64,000 bases of DNA from NCBI RefSeq assembly GCF_002021565.1, contig NZ_MSZX01000009.1:269862-333861 (forward strand), given 5' to 3'. The DNA is from Paenibacillus selenitireducens (GTDB lineage: Bacteria > Bacillota > Bacilli > Paenibacillales > Paenibacillaceae). The notes below the pieces were generated by a model. The model was not told the origin of the DNA. It ran no database searches and saw only the letters and a list, made by a program, of their open reading frames with translations. Position 1 is the first letter of the stretch, and every line of letters begins with the position of its first letter. The translations under genes were made by a program, and so were the position numbers. Shown here piece by piece: positions 43,134 to 51,488 of this stretch.

Positions 43134-44279
43134 TTAACCTAATTGAAACATTTTGTTCAATATTTCGATAACATCCGCTTCGGTTGGAACACGCGGATTG
43201 GTAGCGGTACAACCATCACGCAGCGCTCCCTCGGCAATTGCCGCTCTCATCTCTTCTAAGATGTTCTTATCTACGCCGCAGTCCCGCAGCGTTTCCGGCA
43301 TGTTCAATTGTTTCTGAAGCTGCTTAATTGCCTGCACCAGGCTGCGTACACCACTCCGCGCATTTGAAGCCGGCAGACCTAGGATCTTCGCAATATCAGC
43401 ATATCTTGCAGCCGTTGCATTATACTCCTCTTTACCATATCCCGGCTTATAATCCGCATTAAATTCGATCACATGCGGCAATAGCAGCGAGTTCATACGC
43501 CCATGGGCAATCTTAAATTTGGCTCCTGCCACATGCGCAATGCCATGGTTAAGCCCGAGCGAAGTGATGTTGAACGCCATTCCTGCCATGCACGAAGCAT
43601 TATGCATTTTTTCGCGCGCTTCAAGATCGGCCCCGTTCTTATAGGCTCTTGGTAAATAAGCAAACACCAATTTTATCGCCTTCTCCGCCAAGGCATCGGA
43701 AATATCGTTCGCTTTGGTTGACACAAACGCTTCAATCGCATGCGTTAACACGTCCATCCCTGTATCGGCGGTAATGAAATCCGGAACACTCTTCACCAGT
43801 TCAGGATCTAGAATCGCTTCCTCCGGCAGCATATCATCGGATACAAGCGGATATTTGATGTTTTTCGCTTTGTCGCTGATGACCGAGAAAGACGTTACTT
43901 CAGAACCGGTCCCGCTGGTTGTTGGAATCGCTACGAACGGAATATCTTGCTGATTCAGGATTTTCTTCGCGAAAATCTTCATCGCCTTGGCCGCATCGAT
44001 CGCGGAGCCTCCGCCGATAGCAATGATCAGGTCGGTCTGAAACGTTCCAAGCGCCTCGACACCTTCGGTTACAACTTCAACCGGAGGATCCGGTACGATG
44101 TTACTAAAAACGTACTGTTCATTGCTTTCATGCAGCCTTTCGAACAACAGATTGATCATCCCTGATTTCATCATGAACGGATCCGTAACGATGAAGATCC
44201 GCTTGTTTCGCCATTCTAGTAAGCGATCCAGTGCTCCTTGCCCCAAATAAATGTCGGTTTTAAAAGAAATTTTGTCCAT
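43134..44279 (-). CDS. eutG: iron-containing alcohol dehydrogenase EutG
   Basis: A 381-aa group III alcohol dehydrogenase: GGGSAIDAAKAM (NAD loop), FVAIPTTSGTGSEVTSFSVI, and the metal ligands in DVLTHAIEAFVS and LGLNHGIAHVAGAKF. It reduces acetaldehyde to ethanol to recycle NAD. The ATG at 44279 follows GGAGG; the ORF can be extended by five codons without a site. It has its own leader with EutV sites. Confidence 0.88.
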   Translation of the reverse strand: MDKISFKTDIYLGQGALDRLLEWRNKRIFIVTDPFMMKSGMINLLFERLHESNEQYVFSNIVPDPPVEVVTEGVEALGTFQTDLIIAIGGGSAIDAAKAMKIFAKKILNQQDIPFVAIPTTSGTGSEVTSFSVISDKAKNIKYPLVSDDMLPEEAILDPELVKSVPDFITADTGMDVLTHAIEAFVSTKANDISDALAEKAIKLVFAYLPRAYKNGADLEAREKMHNASCMAGMAFNITSLGLNHGIAHVAGAKFKIAHGRMNSLLLPHVIEFNADYKPGYGKEEYNATAARYADIAKILGLPASNARSGVRSLVQAIKQLQKQLNMPETLRDCGVDKNILEEMRAAIAEGALRDGCTATNPRVPTEADVIEILNKMFQLG

Positions 44280-44308
44280 GTATGGCACCTCCAAGTCGTA
44301 ATTGGCAA

Positions 44309-44383
44309 CAAAAAAAGAGACTTTTAAAAGAATAAATTCCTTTAAAAGCCTCTTTGCTTGTTATATGTACACGGCATTGTGTA
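44309..44383 (-). promoter_or_regulatory. EutV antitermination leader of eutG (P1, P2 and terminator)
   Basis: P1 on the minus strand is TACAC-AATGCC-GTGTA (44368-44383) and P2 is AAGC-AAAGAG-GCTT (44346-44359), both with A1 and G4 in a six-base loop. P2 overlaps the terminator AAAGAGGCTTTTAAA ... TTTTAAAAGTCTCTTTTTTT (44309-44355). Confidence 0.85.
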
Positions 44384-44414
44384 ACTTATTATTATTATGC
44401 AGTTGACTACCCTC

Positions 44415-44444
44415 ACTGTACACCTTTATCCGGATACTCGTCAA
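44415..44444 (-). promoter_or_regulatory. candidate eutG promoter
   Basis: TTGACG, 18 bases, TACAGT on the minus strand, about 25 bases before P1 of the eutG leader. The same segment is bounded by an 8-bp inverted repeat CAGTTGAC / GTCAACTG, so an RNA hairpin reading is also possible. Confidence 0.5.
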
Positions 44445-44463
44445 CTGTATTTTATATAGAGAA

Positions 44464-44538
44464 GATACACATCATTGTGTATCCTATTCTTCGGCATTGA
44501 AGAACTTTCCTGTTACCTCATGTACAACATTGTACTTG
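44464..44538 (-). ncRNA. EutX/Rli55-like decoy segment with three ANTAR hairpins
   Basis: Three hairpins follow the riboswitch terminator on the minus strand: GTAC-AATGTT-GTAC (44522-44535), TTCTTC-AATGCC-GAAGAA (44487-44504) and GATACAC-AATGAT-GTGTATC (44464-44483). All have six-base loops starting AATG, thus A1 and G4. In E. faecalis and Listeria a riboswitch-controlled RNA with such hairpins captures EutV when B12 is lacking. Those RNAs carry a pair of sites; here three are seen, none overlapping a clear terminator. Confidence 0.75.
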
Positions 44539-44590
44539 TTCGGCGCCATCGCCTGGTCCTTCCGACATTCGCCGGAATTACCTGATCACA

Positions 44591-44790
44591 CAAAAAAAGC
44601 CTAGAAGGCGAGAATCGTCACACTAGACTTGTAAACCAGCCACTTTCGCCTCGAAATGGTTAGTTTTCTCAAAGTTTCTAGACAAACGACCTGACTTAAG
44701 ACTGATCCTACAGTCTATTACAGTGGCGGGACCGCGTTGGATTTGCACCAAACTTCCATTGTCTAAAACTTTTGTATTGTCGTATGACTT
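44591..44790 (-). promoter_or_regulatory. cobalamin riboswitch with terminator
   Basis: The minus strand carries the conserved core GGTGCAAATCC, GCGGTCCCGCCACTGTAA and AAGTCAGGTCGTTTGTC (B12-box region) between about 44640 and 44780. It is followed by a terminator AGTCTAG ... CTAGGCT then seven T (44591-44631). With B12 bound, transcription should stop here; without B12 it should continue into the three decoy hairpins. Confidence 0.9.
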
Positions 44791-44811
44791 GAATGATCAT
44801 CATTCGAATTT

Positions 44812-44839
44812 ATTATAGCATATTAAAATGGGATGGCAA
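44812..44839 (-). promoter_or_regulatory. sigma-A promoter of the riboswitch RNA
   Basis: TTGCCA, 16 bases, TATAAT on the minus strand, with TG one base before the -10 (extended -10). The start should be near 44805, just before the aptamer. Confidence 0.72.
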
Positions 44840-44860
44840 GATTAAAATTCTTGTAAGGGT

Positions 44861-45415
44861 CTATCTGATACCACAGGCTTCTTCGATGATGTACGTACTC
44901 AAGTAATCTGTTCGCAGAGCTTCATCATCTTCAATCACCGAATCTATCACCAATGCAATTTGCTGGATCATTTTGCCCGCTTCAAATATACAATGATGAT
45001 GGAAACATCGCTTATCTTTCAGCATTTTATCTATACAGCTAGGAATATTGGCAGCAACACCGAAGTTCTCTGGATGTAATATCCAACTTATCTCTTTCCA
45101 GTCCAGAATCCCTTCGTCCGTTTTTTTCGGCGTTTGATAGACTGCCTCTTCAGGTAACTCAGCTAAATATAAATACAACCCACCGCATTCATTCTTTTCC
45201 AAAATCGTCCACGTTAGCAGTCCCTTGAATTGTATGTTTGGGGAATCGATTTGTGTTTCCTCATAGATTTCACGCAATACAGATAACCTAGGATGTTCAT
45301 TTTTCTCTAGTTTTCCACCTACTCCATTCCAACAGCCCATCCATGATGGAAACTCTCGATTGAGCAATAAAATTTTAGTCCCTTGCTTAATAAAGCATAA
45401 ATTATATTTAATCAT
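44861..45415 (-). CDS. Nudix hydrolase (8-oxo-dGTP diphosphatase-like)
   Basis: A 184-aa protein with the Nudix box as GKLEKNEHPRLSVLREIYEE plus TQI. The N-terminus YNLCFIKQGTKILLLNRE resembles MutT-type enzymes. The C-terminal 60 residues are an extra helical part with HHHC. Nucleotide pyrophosphatase of unknown exact substrate. GAGGAG precedes the ATG. It ends upstream of the riboswitch promoter. Confidence 0.83.
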   Translation of the reverse strand: MIKYNLCFIKQGTKILLLNREFPSWMGCWNGVGGKLEKNEHPRLSVLREIYEETQIDSPNIQFKGLLTWTILEKNECGGLYLYLAELPEEAVYQTPKKTDEGILDWKEISWILHPENFGVAANIPSCIDKMLKDKRCFHHHCIFEAGKMIQQIALVIDSVIEDDEALRTDYLSTYIIEEACGIR

Positions 45416-45532
45416 TTTTTGTCTCCTCTGTGTTCAATGAATGACCCTCATATGTGTTTTCGATACTGCTGGAAAAATCATTGCTTCGATATTCTCTCTT
45501 CACAGATAATTATCGCAAAAAGAAAACCACTC

Positions 45533-46243
45533 TCAAAGACATTTTATTTCCTGCCTATAGTCTAAAAAATCGATTAATAATTTGCATGCGTTTGTACAAG
45601 CCATTTGTTTAAATCGATTTTGATCATTTATCGTATTTGTATTTGCTTTATCTGATACGGATTTTAGACCCATAAAATCTATTTGGTTCAGGTAACAAAC
45701 ATGAGCGAAGGCTGCCATTTCTTGATCTACTGCAATTGCTGCAAAGTCTGCCATCAGCTTGTAACTTAACTCATCATCGCGTATTCGTTGATCACCAGAT
45801 ACAAATGTTCCAAAATATACTCGATTAGTCATCGTTTTTGTAAATTCTTTAAACGTAGAAATGATCTCTTTCGTTGAATATATCATGCTGCTTCTTCCCA
45901 GGTAGGCATCAAGCGGGTCATTGGAGATCCCGGCGTCTGTTACATCATGTTGTATGGATTTATCTGCAACAATAATATCTCCACCGCTAACAACTTCTGA
46001 TAGCCCTCCGCAAATTCCCGTCATATATATTTCGTCTGGATTATAATTTGTTATCAAAAGCTGCGTACAACTTGCCGTCTTCACCTTTCCAACGCCAGAT
46101 ACGACCGAAATTATCTGTAAATTTGCGAATTGATGCGTATGAAATGTCCAAGCAGCAATTGACTCCGTTTTAATGGGTTTGTATTGATTTAACAAATATT
46201 CAAGTTCCGGCTCCCACGCTGCGATTATACCAATTTTCTTCAT
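45533..46243 (-). CDS. 5'-methylthioadenosine/S-adenosylhomocysteine nucleosidase-like protein
   Basis: A 236-aa member of the PNP_UDP_1 (phosphorylase) superfamily: IGIIAAWEPELEYLL, VVSGVGKVKTASCTQLL, MTGICGGLSEVVSGGDIIVA and AVDQEMAAFAHVCY, where MTA/SAH nucleosidases have the substrate-binding ME(A/T)A segment. It should hydrolyse a purine nucleoside; the exact substrate is not certain. AAGGAG precedes the ATG. Confidence 0.78.
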   Translation of the reverse strand: MKKIGIIAAWEPELEYLLNQYKPIKTESIAAWTFHTHQFANLQIISVVSGVGKVKTASCTQLLITNYNPDEIYMTGICGGLSEVVSGGDIIVADKSIQHDVTDAGISNDPLDAYLGRSSMIYSTKEIISTFKEFTKTMTNRVYFGTFVSGDQRIRDDELSYKLMADFAAIAVDQEMAAFAHVCYLNQIDFMGLKSVSDKANTNTINDQNRFKQMACTNACKLLIDFLDYRQEIKCL

Positions 46244-46321
46244 ATAGACTCCTTTATTTACGATTTACCCGGATTTCCGAAAACGTTTCTGTGCTACCCA
46301 CCTTCATTTTTACAAACGTAC

Positions 46322-47062
46322 TTATCTATATTTCGGTTGACCTATCCATACTTCTGTACTATACCTCACGGTGATGACGCCATTCGTCTCCAGCTGATGA
46401 AATCGCTGCGCATGTGCTTTCTGAAATGCTTCGAACCAATCTTCACTTTCATCTGGTGATTCCATACCGGAGATCACTGCTCCCCAATATTCATCCCATG
46501 TCTCGATATGCTCTTGTTTAAACAGATATCTACTTGGTGTTGAATCTCCATAGAAATATTGGACTGGCTCTTGATGCCTCGTCGCATTTAATCGTTTATT
46601 GTATTGATCCATGTTACATACACGCATTGTGTCCCGCAAAAAATTACTGTTATCATCATAGGAGAAGATAGCTAACATTCCAGTCGGTTTAAGTATTCTT
46701 TTAAATTCTTTCATTGTATCTTCTGGTTTAAATCGATGATATGCATTAGCGGCAACAATTAAATCTATCGACTGGTCAAGAAGCCTTGTGTCCTCAGCTA
46801 CTCCAGCTATGTATTCGATATCTTGTCTCTCCCCAATTAATTCATGAGAGATCTTACGCATTTCAAATTCGGGTTCTATAGCAAACACTTTCTCTACATT
46901 GCCAACAAAATGCTGCGTGAGAAGTCCCGTTCCTGCACCAATATCTGCGACTACACCATGACTTACATCCGCTTTTTCAATGACAAATGTACTGGCTTCT
47001 ACTGAATAAGGCAGTCGATACTTGGCATATTGTAGGGCTTTATTGCGTGTCATTTGATTCAT
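46322..47062 (-). CDS. class I SAM-dependent methyltransferase
   Basis: A 246-aa methyltransferase: motif I VADIGAGTGLLTQHF, acidic motif II IEPE, motif post-I IDLIVAANAYHRFKPED, and ILKPTGMLAIFSYDD. It belongs to the Methyltransf_11-like group; substrate unknown. The ATG at 47062 follows AAGGAG. Confidence 0.82.
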   Translation of the reverse strand: MNQMTRNKALQYAKYRLPYSVEASTFVIEKADVSHGVVADIGAGTGLLTQHFVGNVEKVFAIEPEFEMRKISHELIGERQDIEYIAGVAEDTRLLDQSIDLIVAANAYHRFKPEDTMKEFKRILKPTGMLAIFSYDDNSNFLRDTMRVCNMDQYNKRLNATRHQEPVQYFYGDSTPSRYLFKQEHIETWDEYWGAVISGMESPDESEDWFEAFQKAHAQRFHQLETNGVITVRYSTEVWIGQPKYR

Positions 47063-47131
47063 AAGTAGGCTCCTTTGCATGGGACTAATACTCTCCAGGT
47101 CACGGACAAGATCGCCTTCATGGAGTCGCTT

Positions 47132-47992
47132 TTATAGTAAGTTTTCATTTAAGTGAACACTGCTCTTCAATATGCTTTTTACTCTGCGAGTTGAGCTATC
47201 CGTTTTAGGTAGGTAGCCATTTCTATGTAGTATTATCCAACGCAGACAAGCTATTGCCTCAAATAATTCTAGCTCTTCTTTTGTATATACATTTTCAGAT
47301 AGATATGCAGAACGATAAATGGAACCCTGTTTTTCCCCAACATAAATCCGAATTAAAACAATCGACCAAGCTATATCATACCTCGGATCACCAAGTTGTC
47401 CGTTCGTCCAATCTATGATTGTGTACTTCCCCTCTGCCTCCAATATATTACCCAAATTAAAATCACCATGAATAATACATTCTTGCTTCATAACCGTACT
47501 TTCAACAAGCTGAACAAGCAGATTCTTAATGTCTAGATGTTCTTCAATTCCAGGATAAAAATAGCGAATAAAATCATGTTTTGGAAGCGCTCCATTCAAA
47601 TCTTCTAAAGAAACTTTATGTATATTCATTAATATTTTTGCAAGTTGCGTAAGCTTGGACGAGTTCAATTTATGAATAGGTGTTCCATCAAAACTGGTTA
47701 ATAACACCTGATTATTGTTCTTATCCACACCCCATCCAAAAGGCTGTGAAACGGATAACCCTTGGTCATATAGAACTTCTAACAACTTATACTGCAGCTT
47801 AACATCCGGCTTTGAAGTCTTATTCCAAACCTTTAATACAAAGCTTGTTTCATCAGTGCAAATTTTTGTCACTTCTGCTTCAAGGCCAGAATCCAAGGGG
47901 ATGTAGGTTAAGGAAGAACTACCTTGTTCAATCAGGGAATCAATTTCGTCGCATTTTGCCAACCAGTTAATCTCTCTCATCGGATCCGTCAT
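47132..47992 (-). CDS. aminoglycoside phosphotransferase-fold kinase
   Basis: A 286-aa APH-family protein with the catalytic loop CIIHGDFNLGNIL and the metal-binding IIDWTNGQLGDPRYDIAW, plus FVLKVWNKTSK (Lys for ATP). The family phosphorylates aminoglycosides, choline or other small alcohols; resistance is not shown. The ribosome site GGAAGAG precedes the ATG. Confidence 0.8.
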   Translation of the reverse strand: MTDPMREINWLAKCDEIDSLIEQGSSSLTYIPLDSGLEAEVTKICTDETSFVLKVWNKTSKPDVKLQYKLLEVLYDQGLSVSQPFGWGVDKNNNQVLLTSFDGTPIHKLNSSKLTQLAKILMNIHKVSLEDLNGALPKHDFIRYFYPGIEEHLDIKNLLVQLVESTVMKQECIIHGDFNLGNILEAEGKYTIIDWTNGQLGDPRYDIAWSIVLIRIYVGEKQGSIYRSAYLSENVYTKEELELFEAIACLRWIILHRNGYLPKTDSSTRRVKSILKSSVHLNENLL

Positions 47993-48019
47993 AGCTTCTC
48001 TTCCTTTCGCGAGGATTTC

Positions 48020-48490
48020 TTATTTATCTACATGATGAATTTGATGGTACGTTTTTAGACTGATCGGAATATGTCCAACTGCCAATATTAAACTACTGAG
48101 AAATAATATAGAGGAGTGTAAAATCACCGCAGCACATAAAAAATATAGAATCGGGCTAATCGCCAAGGGGACTGGAATTCCGAACATGGGTGCAAAGAGC
48201 AATTGATAATCTCTATTTCTTTTAAAATATCGTAACCATCCAGAATAATACAACAGCAGAAAAACTACCATTCCACTGAAAGATATCCATTCATGTTGTT
48301 TATCGAGGTGCATTCTTGTGAAAATAGGGAGTACCATCACACCCACTCTCCCCATCCCTTCAGCTGCATGGTAGATGAATTTACTTTTATTGAGGACATG
48401 GATCGGGACATTCCTAGGCGGCAACACAAAGAATAATAGATTGGGCAAAAAAACGGCAATAGGGATAATTAAGCTCATAAAATGAAACAA
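48020..48490 (-). CDS. four-helix membrane protein, unknown function
   Basis: 156 aa with four hydrophobic segments (IPIAVFLPNLLFFVLP, ISFSGMVVFLLLYYSGWL, IPVPLAISPILYFLCAAVI, SLILAVGHIPISL). The family is not recognised. The start is TTG with AGGGGGT 8 bases upstream. That site lies in CCCCCTAGCGAT sequence that resembles part of the repeat at 57115-57266, so it may sit on a repeat remnant. Confidence 0.55.
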   Translation of the reverse strand: MFHFMSLIIPIAVFLPNLLFFVLPPRNVPIHVLNKSKFIYHAAEGMGRVGVMVLPIFTRMHLDKQHEWISFSGMVVFLLLYYSGWLRYFKRNRDYQLLFAPMFGIPVPLAISPILYFLCAAVILHSSILFLSSLILAVGHIPISLKTYHQIHHVDK

Positions 48491-48575
48491 TTCAGTTACC
48501 CCCTAGCGATTATCGCATCAAATAATTACAATATTCTATGAAGTACTCTACTTCTTTAAGTAATTCTCAAAATTT

Positions 48576-48929
48576 TTAATATTCTTTTCTTTGTTGTGTC
48601 GATTCTTTTAACCAGTCATTTAAACCATTTGTATTTACAAATACTTCGTTACCTATCTTAATTATTGGAAACATCATTCCTGTAAAAGAACCCGTTGCTT
48701 TTAACATGGATTCTTCAGTAGAAATAATAGTTTTAACCTGTGATTCAGTTATGTTTAAGTATTCAGCTGTTTCTTGAATAGTCATTAAAGGTTTATCGTG
48801 ATTTACAATTTCGTGGGAATTACTTATTTTCTCCTTTTGAAGATCGCTATTAATTAAGAGGCAACCTATAATAATTGCAATTCCTAAAATTATGGAACTA
48901 ATAATATTGCTGTAATTCAATGGTTTCAA
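48576..48929 (-). CDS. membrane-anchored excisionase-like helix-turn-helix protein
   Basis: About 117 aa. An N-terminal TM helix (IISSIILGIAIIIGCLLI) is followed by a short linker and an excisionase/MerR-like DNA-binding domain: LMTIQETAEYLNITESQVKT, then IIKIGNEVFVNTNGLNDWLKE. A DNA-binding domain tethered to the membrane is unusual. The TTG at 48929 has GGAGG 7 bases upstream. It is the last gene, in transcription order, of the repeat-bounded array. Confidence 0.6.
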   Translation of the reverse strand: MKPLNYSNIISSIILGIAIIIGCLLINSDLQKEKISNSHEIVNHDKPLMTIQETAEYLNITESQVKTIISTEESMLKATGSFTGMMFPIIKIGNEVFVNTNGLNDWLKESTQQRKEY

Positions 48930-48967
48930 AGGATTAGCCTCCAATTATTTAGATCTTGTCGTATTCA

Positions 48968-48998
48968 GATAACGTAAAGCATTCACGAATTCGAGGGG
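48968..48998 (-). repeat. cassette repeat R1 (end fragment)
   Basis: Only the end segment is present (plus strand ATAACGTAAAGCATTCACGA), where full copies have CATAACGTTGTTGTATTCCCGA. It overlaps the stop region of the gene that ends at 48983. Confidence 0.5.
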
Positions 48999-49429
48999 GA
49001 ATTCCCTAAAATGAGTTGTCCGGGATCAGCAATATATCCATATATGAAATATGAGTCATTGTCTAATCTGTAAGGAATTCTAAGATCTCTTAATATGGAG
49101 AGGAATTCTTTAGATATATCAATTACTTCAGGTTTTAGCAGCTTTCCCTGATGCCTTAAATATCTTGGTCTGACTCTTATCCACTCAACAGCGTAAAAAG
49201 GTATAAGTCCCTCTATCCAATCACCATGATACCAAACGTCATTCTCAAAATGTTCAGGTGAGGGTACCTCATTCAATACATACTTTGCCTGATATGGAGG
49301 AGGAAAAGACAATGTATTTAATACAGCGCTCTGAAGCCGTTCCCACTTCGTATTATTCATGATTGAACTTAATTGCTTCTCAGTAACTACATCGATGACT
49401 CTTTTTTTGTGCTCATCCGTTATGCTCAT
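48983..49429 (-). CDS. hypothetical protein, possibly DUF6678-like
   Basis: A 148-aa protein with SSIMNNTKWERLQSAVLNTL, PPYQAKYVLN, DWIEGLIPFYAVEWIRVRPR and a short C-terminal strand. The NNTKW segment recalls the DUF6678 family, but I am not certain. The last seven codons lie in repeat R1 sequence, so the reading frame ends in the repeat. It lies 9 bases after the GNAT gene upstream, one operon. Confidence 0.5.
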   Translation of the reverse strand: MSITDEHKKRVIDVVTEKQLSSIMNNTKWERLQSAVLNTLSFPPPYQAKYVLNEVPSPEHFENDVWYHGDWIEGLIPFYAVEWIRVRPRYLRHQGKLLKPEVIDISKEFLSILRDLRIPYRLDNDSYFIYGYIADPGQLILGNSPSNS

Positions 49430-49438
49430 TCTTTCACC

Positions 49439-49867
49439 TTACTCTAAGACTTTTTTCAGATAATATCGTTTATGATTTTTGGGGCAATCATCCAGTACAC
49501 CATAGATCTCATAGCCATGCTTCAAATAGAAATCTAATGCTTGAAAATCAAATGTCTCTAAATGAATTAATTCTACTTCATATTTCCTAGCAATCGTTTC
49601 CACATCGGTTAATAGCTGTGATCCTAATCCACTCTTTCTGAATTCTTGCTTCACCCACAGGGCGTCAATGAATAAACATTTCCATGCGTAATCAAAACAA
49701 TTGATTCCAGCGATTATATTCCCATCTTCATCTTTAATATGCTTATTAATTTCAGCAAATGGAACTTTGGGTTTAAAAGATACGTTTGATTCGTTATATT
49801 CAACAATCTTCTCTTCAATAAAGTCAATCTCTGTTTTAGTGCTGCTAACGATAGAATATGAACTCAT
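49439..49867 (-). CDS. GNAT family N-acetyltransferase
   Basis: A 142-aa GNAT: AGINCFDYAWKCLFIDALWV, EFRKSGLGSQLLTDVETIAR (acetyl-CoA loop) and FDFQALDFYLKHGYEIYGVL. The ATG at 49867 follows AGGTGA. It shares a cassette with the gene downstream. Confidence 0.82.
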   Translation of the reverse strand: MSSYSIVSSTKTEIDFIEEKIVEYNESNVSFKPKVPFAEINKHIKDEDGNIIAGINCFDYAWKCLFIDALWVKQEFRKSGLGSQLLTDVETIARKYEVELIHLETFDFQALDFYLKHGYEIYGVLDDCPKNHKRYYLKKVLE

Positions 49868-49911
49868 ATGAATCACCTATTTTCCTTTCTGTTGTTTTTC
49901 TAAGAATTTAA

Positions 49912-50072
49912 GATAACGTTAATCAATTTGCGAATCTTCATTTACTTTAGAGCATTAGCGACGCCGCTCCTCGTAGAGTTGTCTGCCCGATTCCACTTCC
50001 TAGAAATACATAGATCTGACTGAGGAGATTAGATCGAAACATGAATATCGTGTTGCCAGGTGTCATTTAAGT
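49912..50072 (-). repeat. cassette repeat R2 (degenerate)
   Basis: About 160 bp between the GNAT gene start and the Cdd1-like gene stop. Plus strand GATAACGTT at one end, GAGTTGTCTGCCCGATTCCA in the middle and CGTGTTGCCAGGTGTC at the other end match the blocks of the better copies at 55761 and 57547. Confidence 0.6.
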
Positions 50073-50096
50073 TCCAAGAATTAGCTATATATCATT

Positions 50097-50540
50097 TTAA
50101 GGTCTATCTACTGGATATCCGTATTGTTCTCTATATTGTTTTCTTTCTTCCGTAAAATCCCACCATTGTTTATTACTATCACGATTACTTGCATAATGTA
50201 CGACTAATCTAAATTGATCTTCCACACACGGGTCAATCCTGATTCCATGTAATTGTTCAAGTTCTTCAATTAGAAACGCCCCGTCTTTTCCAACTAAATC
50301 ATCTAAGGCGTAAAAACCTAATTGCATTAGATCCTGTGCAAACTTTGGGCCAATAGACGGTATACTCTGAAATTCTGTTAACGCTTTTAGATCCCTTGCT
50401 CTATGAACTGAAATACTTAATAACGAGCTCAACTGATGTATTGAATATTCTTTTATCTCACTCGTTTTTATTTTGCATTTTCTTAAAGCCGATCTCTCAG
50501 ATATAGTCAAATCTAGTTTTGGTGTTTTATTATTTTTCAT
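50097..50540 (-). CDS. helix-hairpin-helix (pathogenicity locus / Cdd1-like) protein
   Basis: A 147-aa protein with IPSIGPKFAQDLMQLGFYAL (helix-hairpin-helix), then RIDPCVEDQFRLVVHYAS and WWDFTEERKQYREQYGYP. This is the Cdd1 / Pathogenicity-locus family (COG-type HhH protein), role unknown but probably DNA-related. Ribosome site GGTGG, and the gene is alone in its cassette. Confidence 0.78.
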   Translation of the reverse strand: MKNNKTPKLDLTISERSALRKCKIKTSEIKEYSIHQLSSLLSISVHRARDLKALTEFQSIPSIGPKFAQDLMQLGFYALDDLVGKDGAFLIEELEQLHGIRIDPCVEDQFRLVVHYASNRDSNKQWWDFTEERKQYREQYGYPVDRP

Positions 50541-50555
50541 TGAAATGAACCACCT

Positions 50556-50595
50556 TATTTACGAAAATGGTGTTATCGGATATCGTCGCTTCGTT
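50556..50595 (-). repeat. cassette repeat R3 (fragment)
   Basis: Only the gene-proximal end is recognisable (plus strand AATGGTGTTATCGGATATCG compared with CGGTGTTATATGATG of full copies). Confidence 0.5.
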
Positions 50596-50602
50596 AGACT
50601 AT

Positions 50603-51062
50603 TTAATATGTTTTTCTAATAATCATACGACTTTGTTCATCAAGATTCTTTTTTTCTATGATTTCTAAAATACCTTCAGGGTATAATGGTTTCGATGCTA
50701 ATTCATCTATTGATTTCCATATTAATTGAATTCCTTCATGTTCTTTATGCCATTTAAAATCTAGCATATCCTTATCATCCTGTAATCTGCACCAATGGAG
50801 TAATGTACAATCATGTCTTTGTTTTCCGTCATACTCAACAACACTTTCATTAACTGACTACAGCTAAAGTTTCAACTATAATAGATAAATCAAACTCTTC
50901 AATAAGTTCCCTAGATATTGCTTCACCTGCTGTCTCTCCGAATTTCACGGCTCCACCTGGAAATCTATAAAACGACTCTTCTCTGTCACATTGTACTAAA
51001 AATCTTCTGAAATCTTTATCATATATGATTCCTTCTGCTCTCAATAATGGCTTTGTCATCAT
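50603..51062 (-). pseudogene. Nudix hydrolase, frameshifted
   Basis: The first 70 residues (LLRAEGIIYDKDFRRFLVQC, FPGGAVKFGETAGEAISREL, IEEF) give a Nudix box, but the frame stops at 50850 after LAVVS. The next frame continues the fold without a break: ESVVEYDGKQRHDCTLLHWC, LDFKWHKEHEGIQLIWKSID, MIIRKTY, ending at 50603. One base is missing or two are added near 50855. It is either a broken gene or a sequencing error; the join is not in a long homopolymer. Confidence 0.75.
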
Positions 51063-51105
51063 TGCTCCTTTTATGTTTCTACAGATTTTAGGAGAAGTAG
51101 TACTA

Positions 51106-51474
51106 TCAATCTTTTAATTCTTTCAACCTTAATAATATCTTCGCTATCGTCCCATTTAAAATAACATCTATAAATAATCCCTCACTAAATCTATCTCCTC
51201 GAATATAGCTCGTCATCAATTTCCTAAGTGTTTCTAAGTCTACATTCATTAAGTTGTCATCTATACGGTTTCCTACGTCTTTATAAACCTTATTGTCATT
51301 TATCCATTGACTCCAATCAAAAACCATTAAATCGCGAAAGCTCATAACTTCTTGGGTTTCACATTTATATCCATCTATTTCATTGTAAAAAATACTATTG
51401 GGGTTCTGAAAAAACTCCAGGTACTTGAGTAATTTATTCATCTCTATATTTGTTATTACTGAATTATATGCCAT
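51106..51474 (-). CDS. DUF6508 family protein
   Basis: A 122-aa protein with LLKYLEFFQNPN, DLMVFDWSQWINDNKVYKDV, LRKLMTSYIRGDRFSEGLF and IAKILLRLKELKD. The T-x-I/x-RGDRF-x-EG segment is what I remember of DUF6508, a family of unknown function common in accessory regions. It follows the VOC gene by 14 bases. Confidence 0.65.
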   Translation of the reverse strand: MAYNSVITNIEMNKLLKYLEFFQNPNSIFYNEIDGYKCETQEVMSFRDLMVFDWSQWINDNKVYKDVGNRIDDNLMNVDLETLRKLMTSYIRGDRFSEGLFIDVILNGTIAKILLRLKELKD

Positions 51475-51488
51475 GGACTACGCCTCAC

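Noticed and set aside
44861..48490. Extension of the cassette array to the Nudix, nucleosidase, methyltransferase and kinase genes
   Set aside because: The gene types would fit, but none of the repeat blocks was found between these genes.
48495..48520. Another copy of the cassette repeat before the four-helix membrane gene
   Set aside because: CCCCCTAGCGATTATCG resembles one inner part of R9 only, without the ends. It is too short to call.
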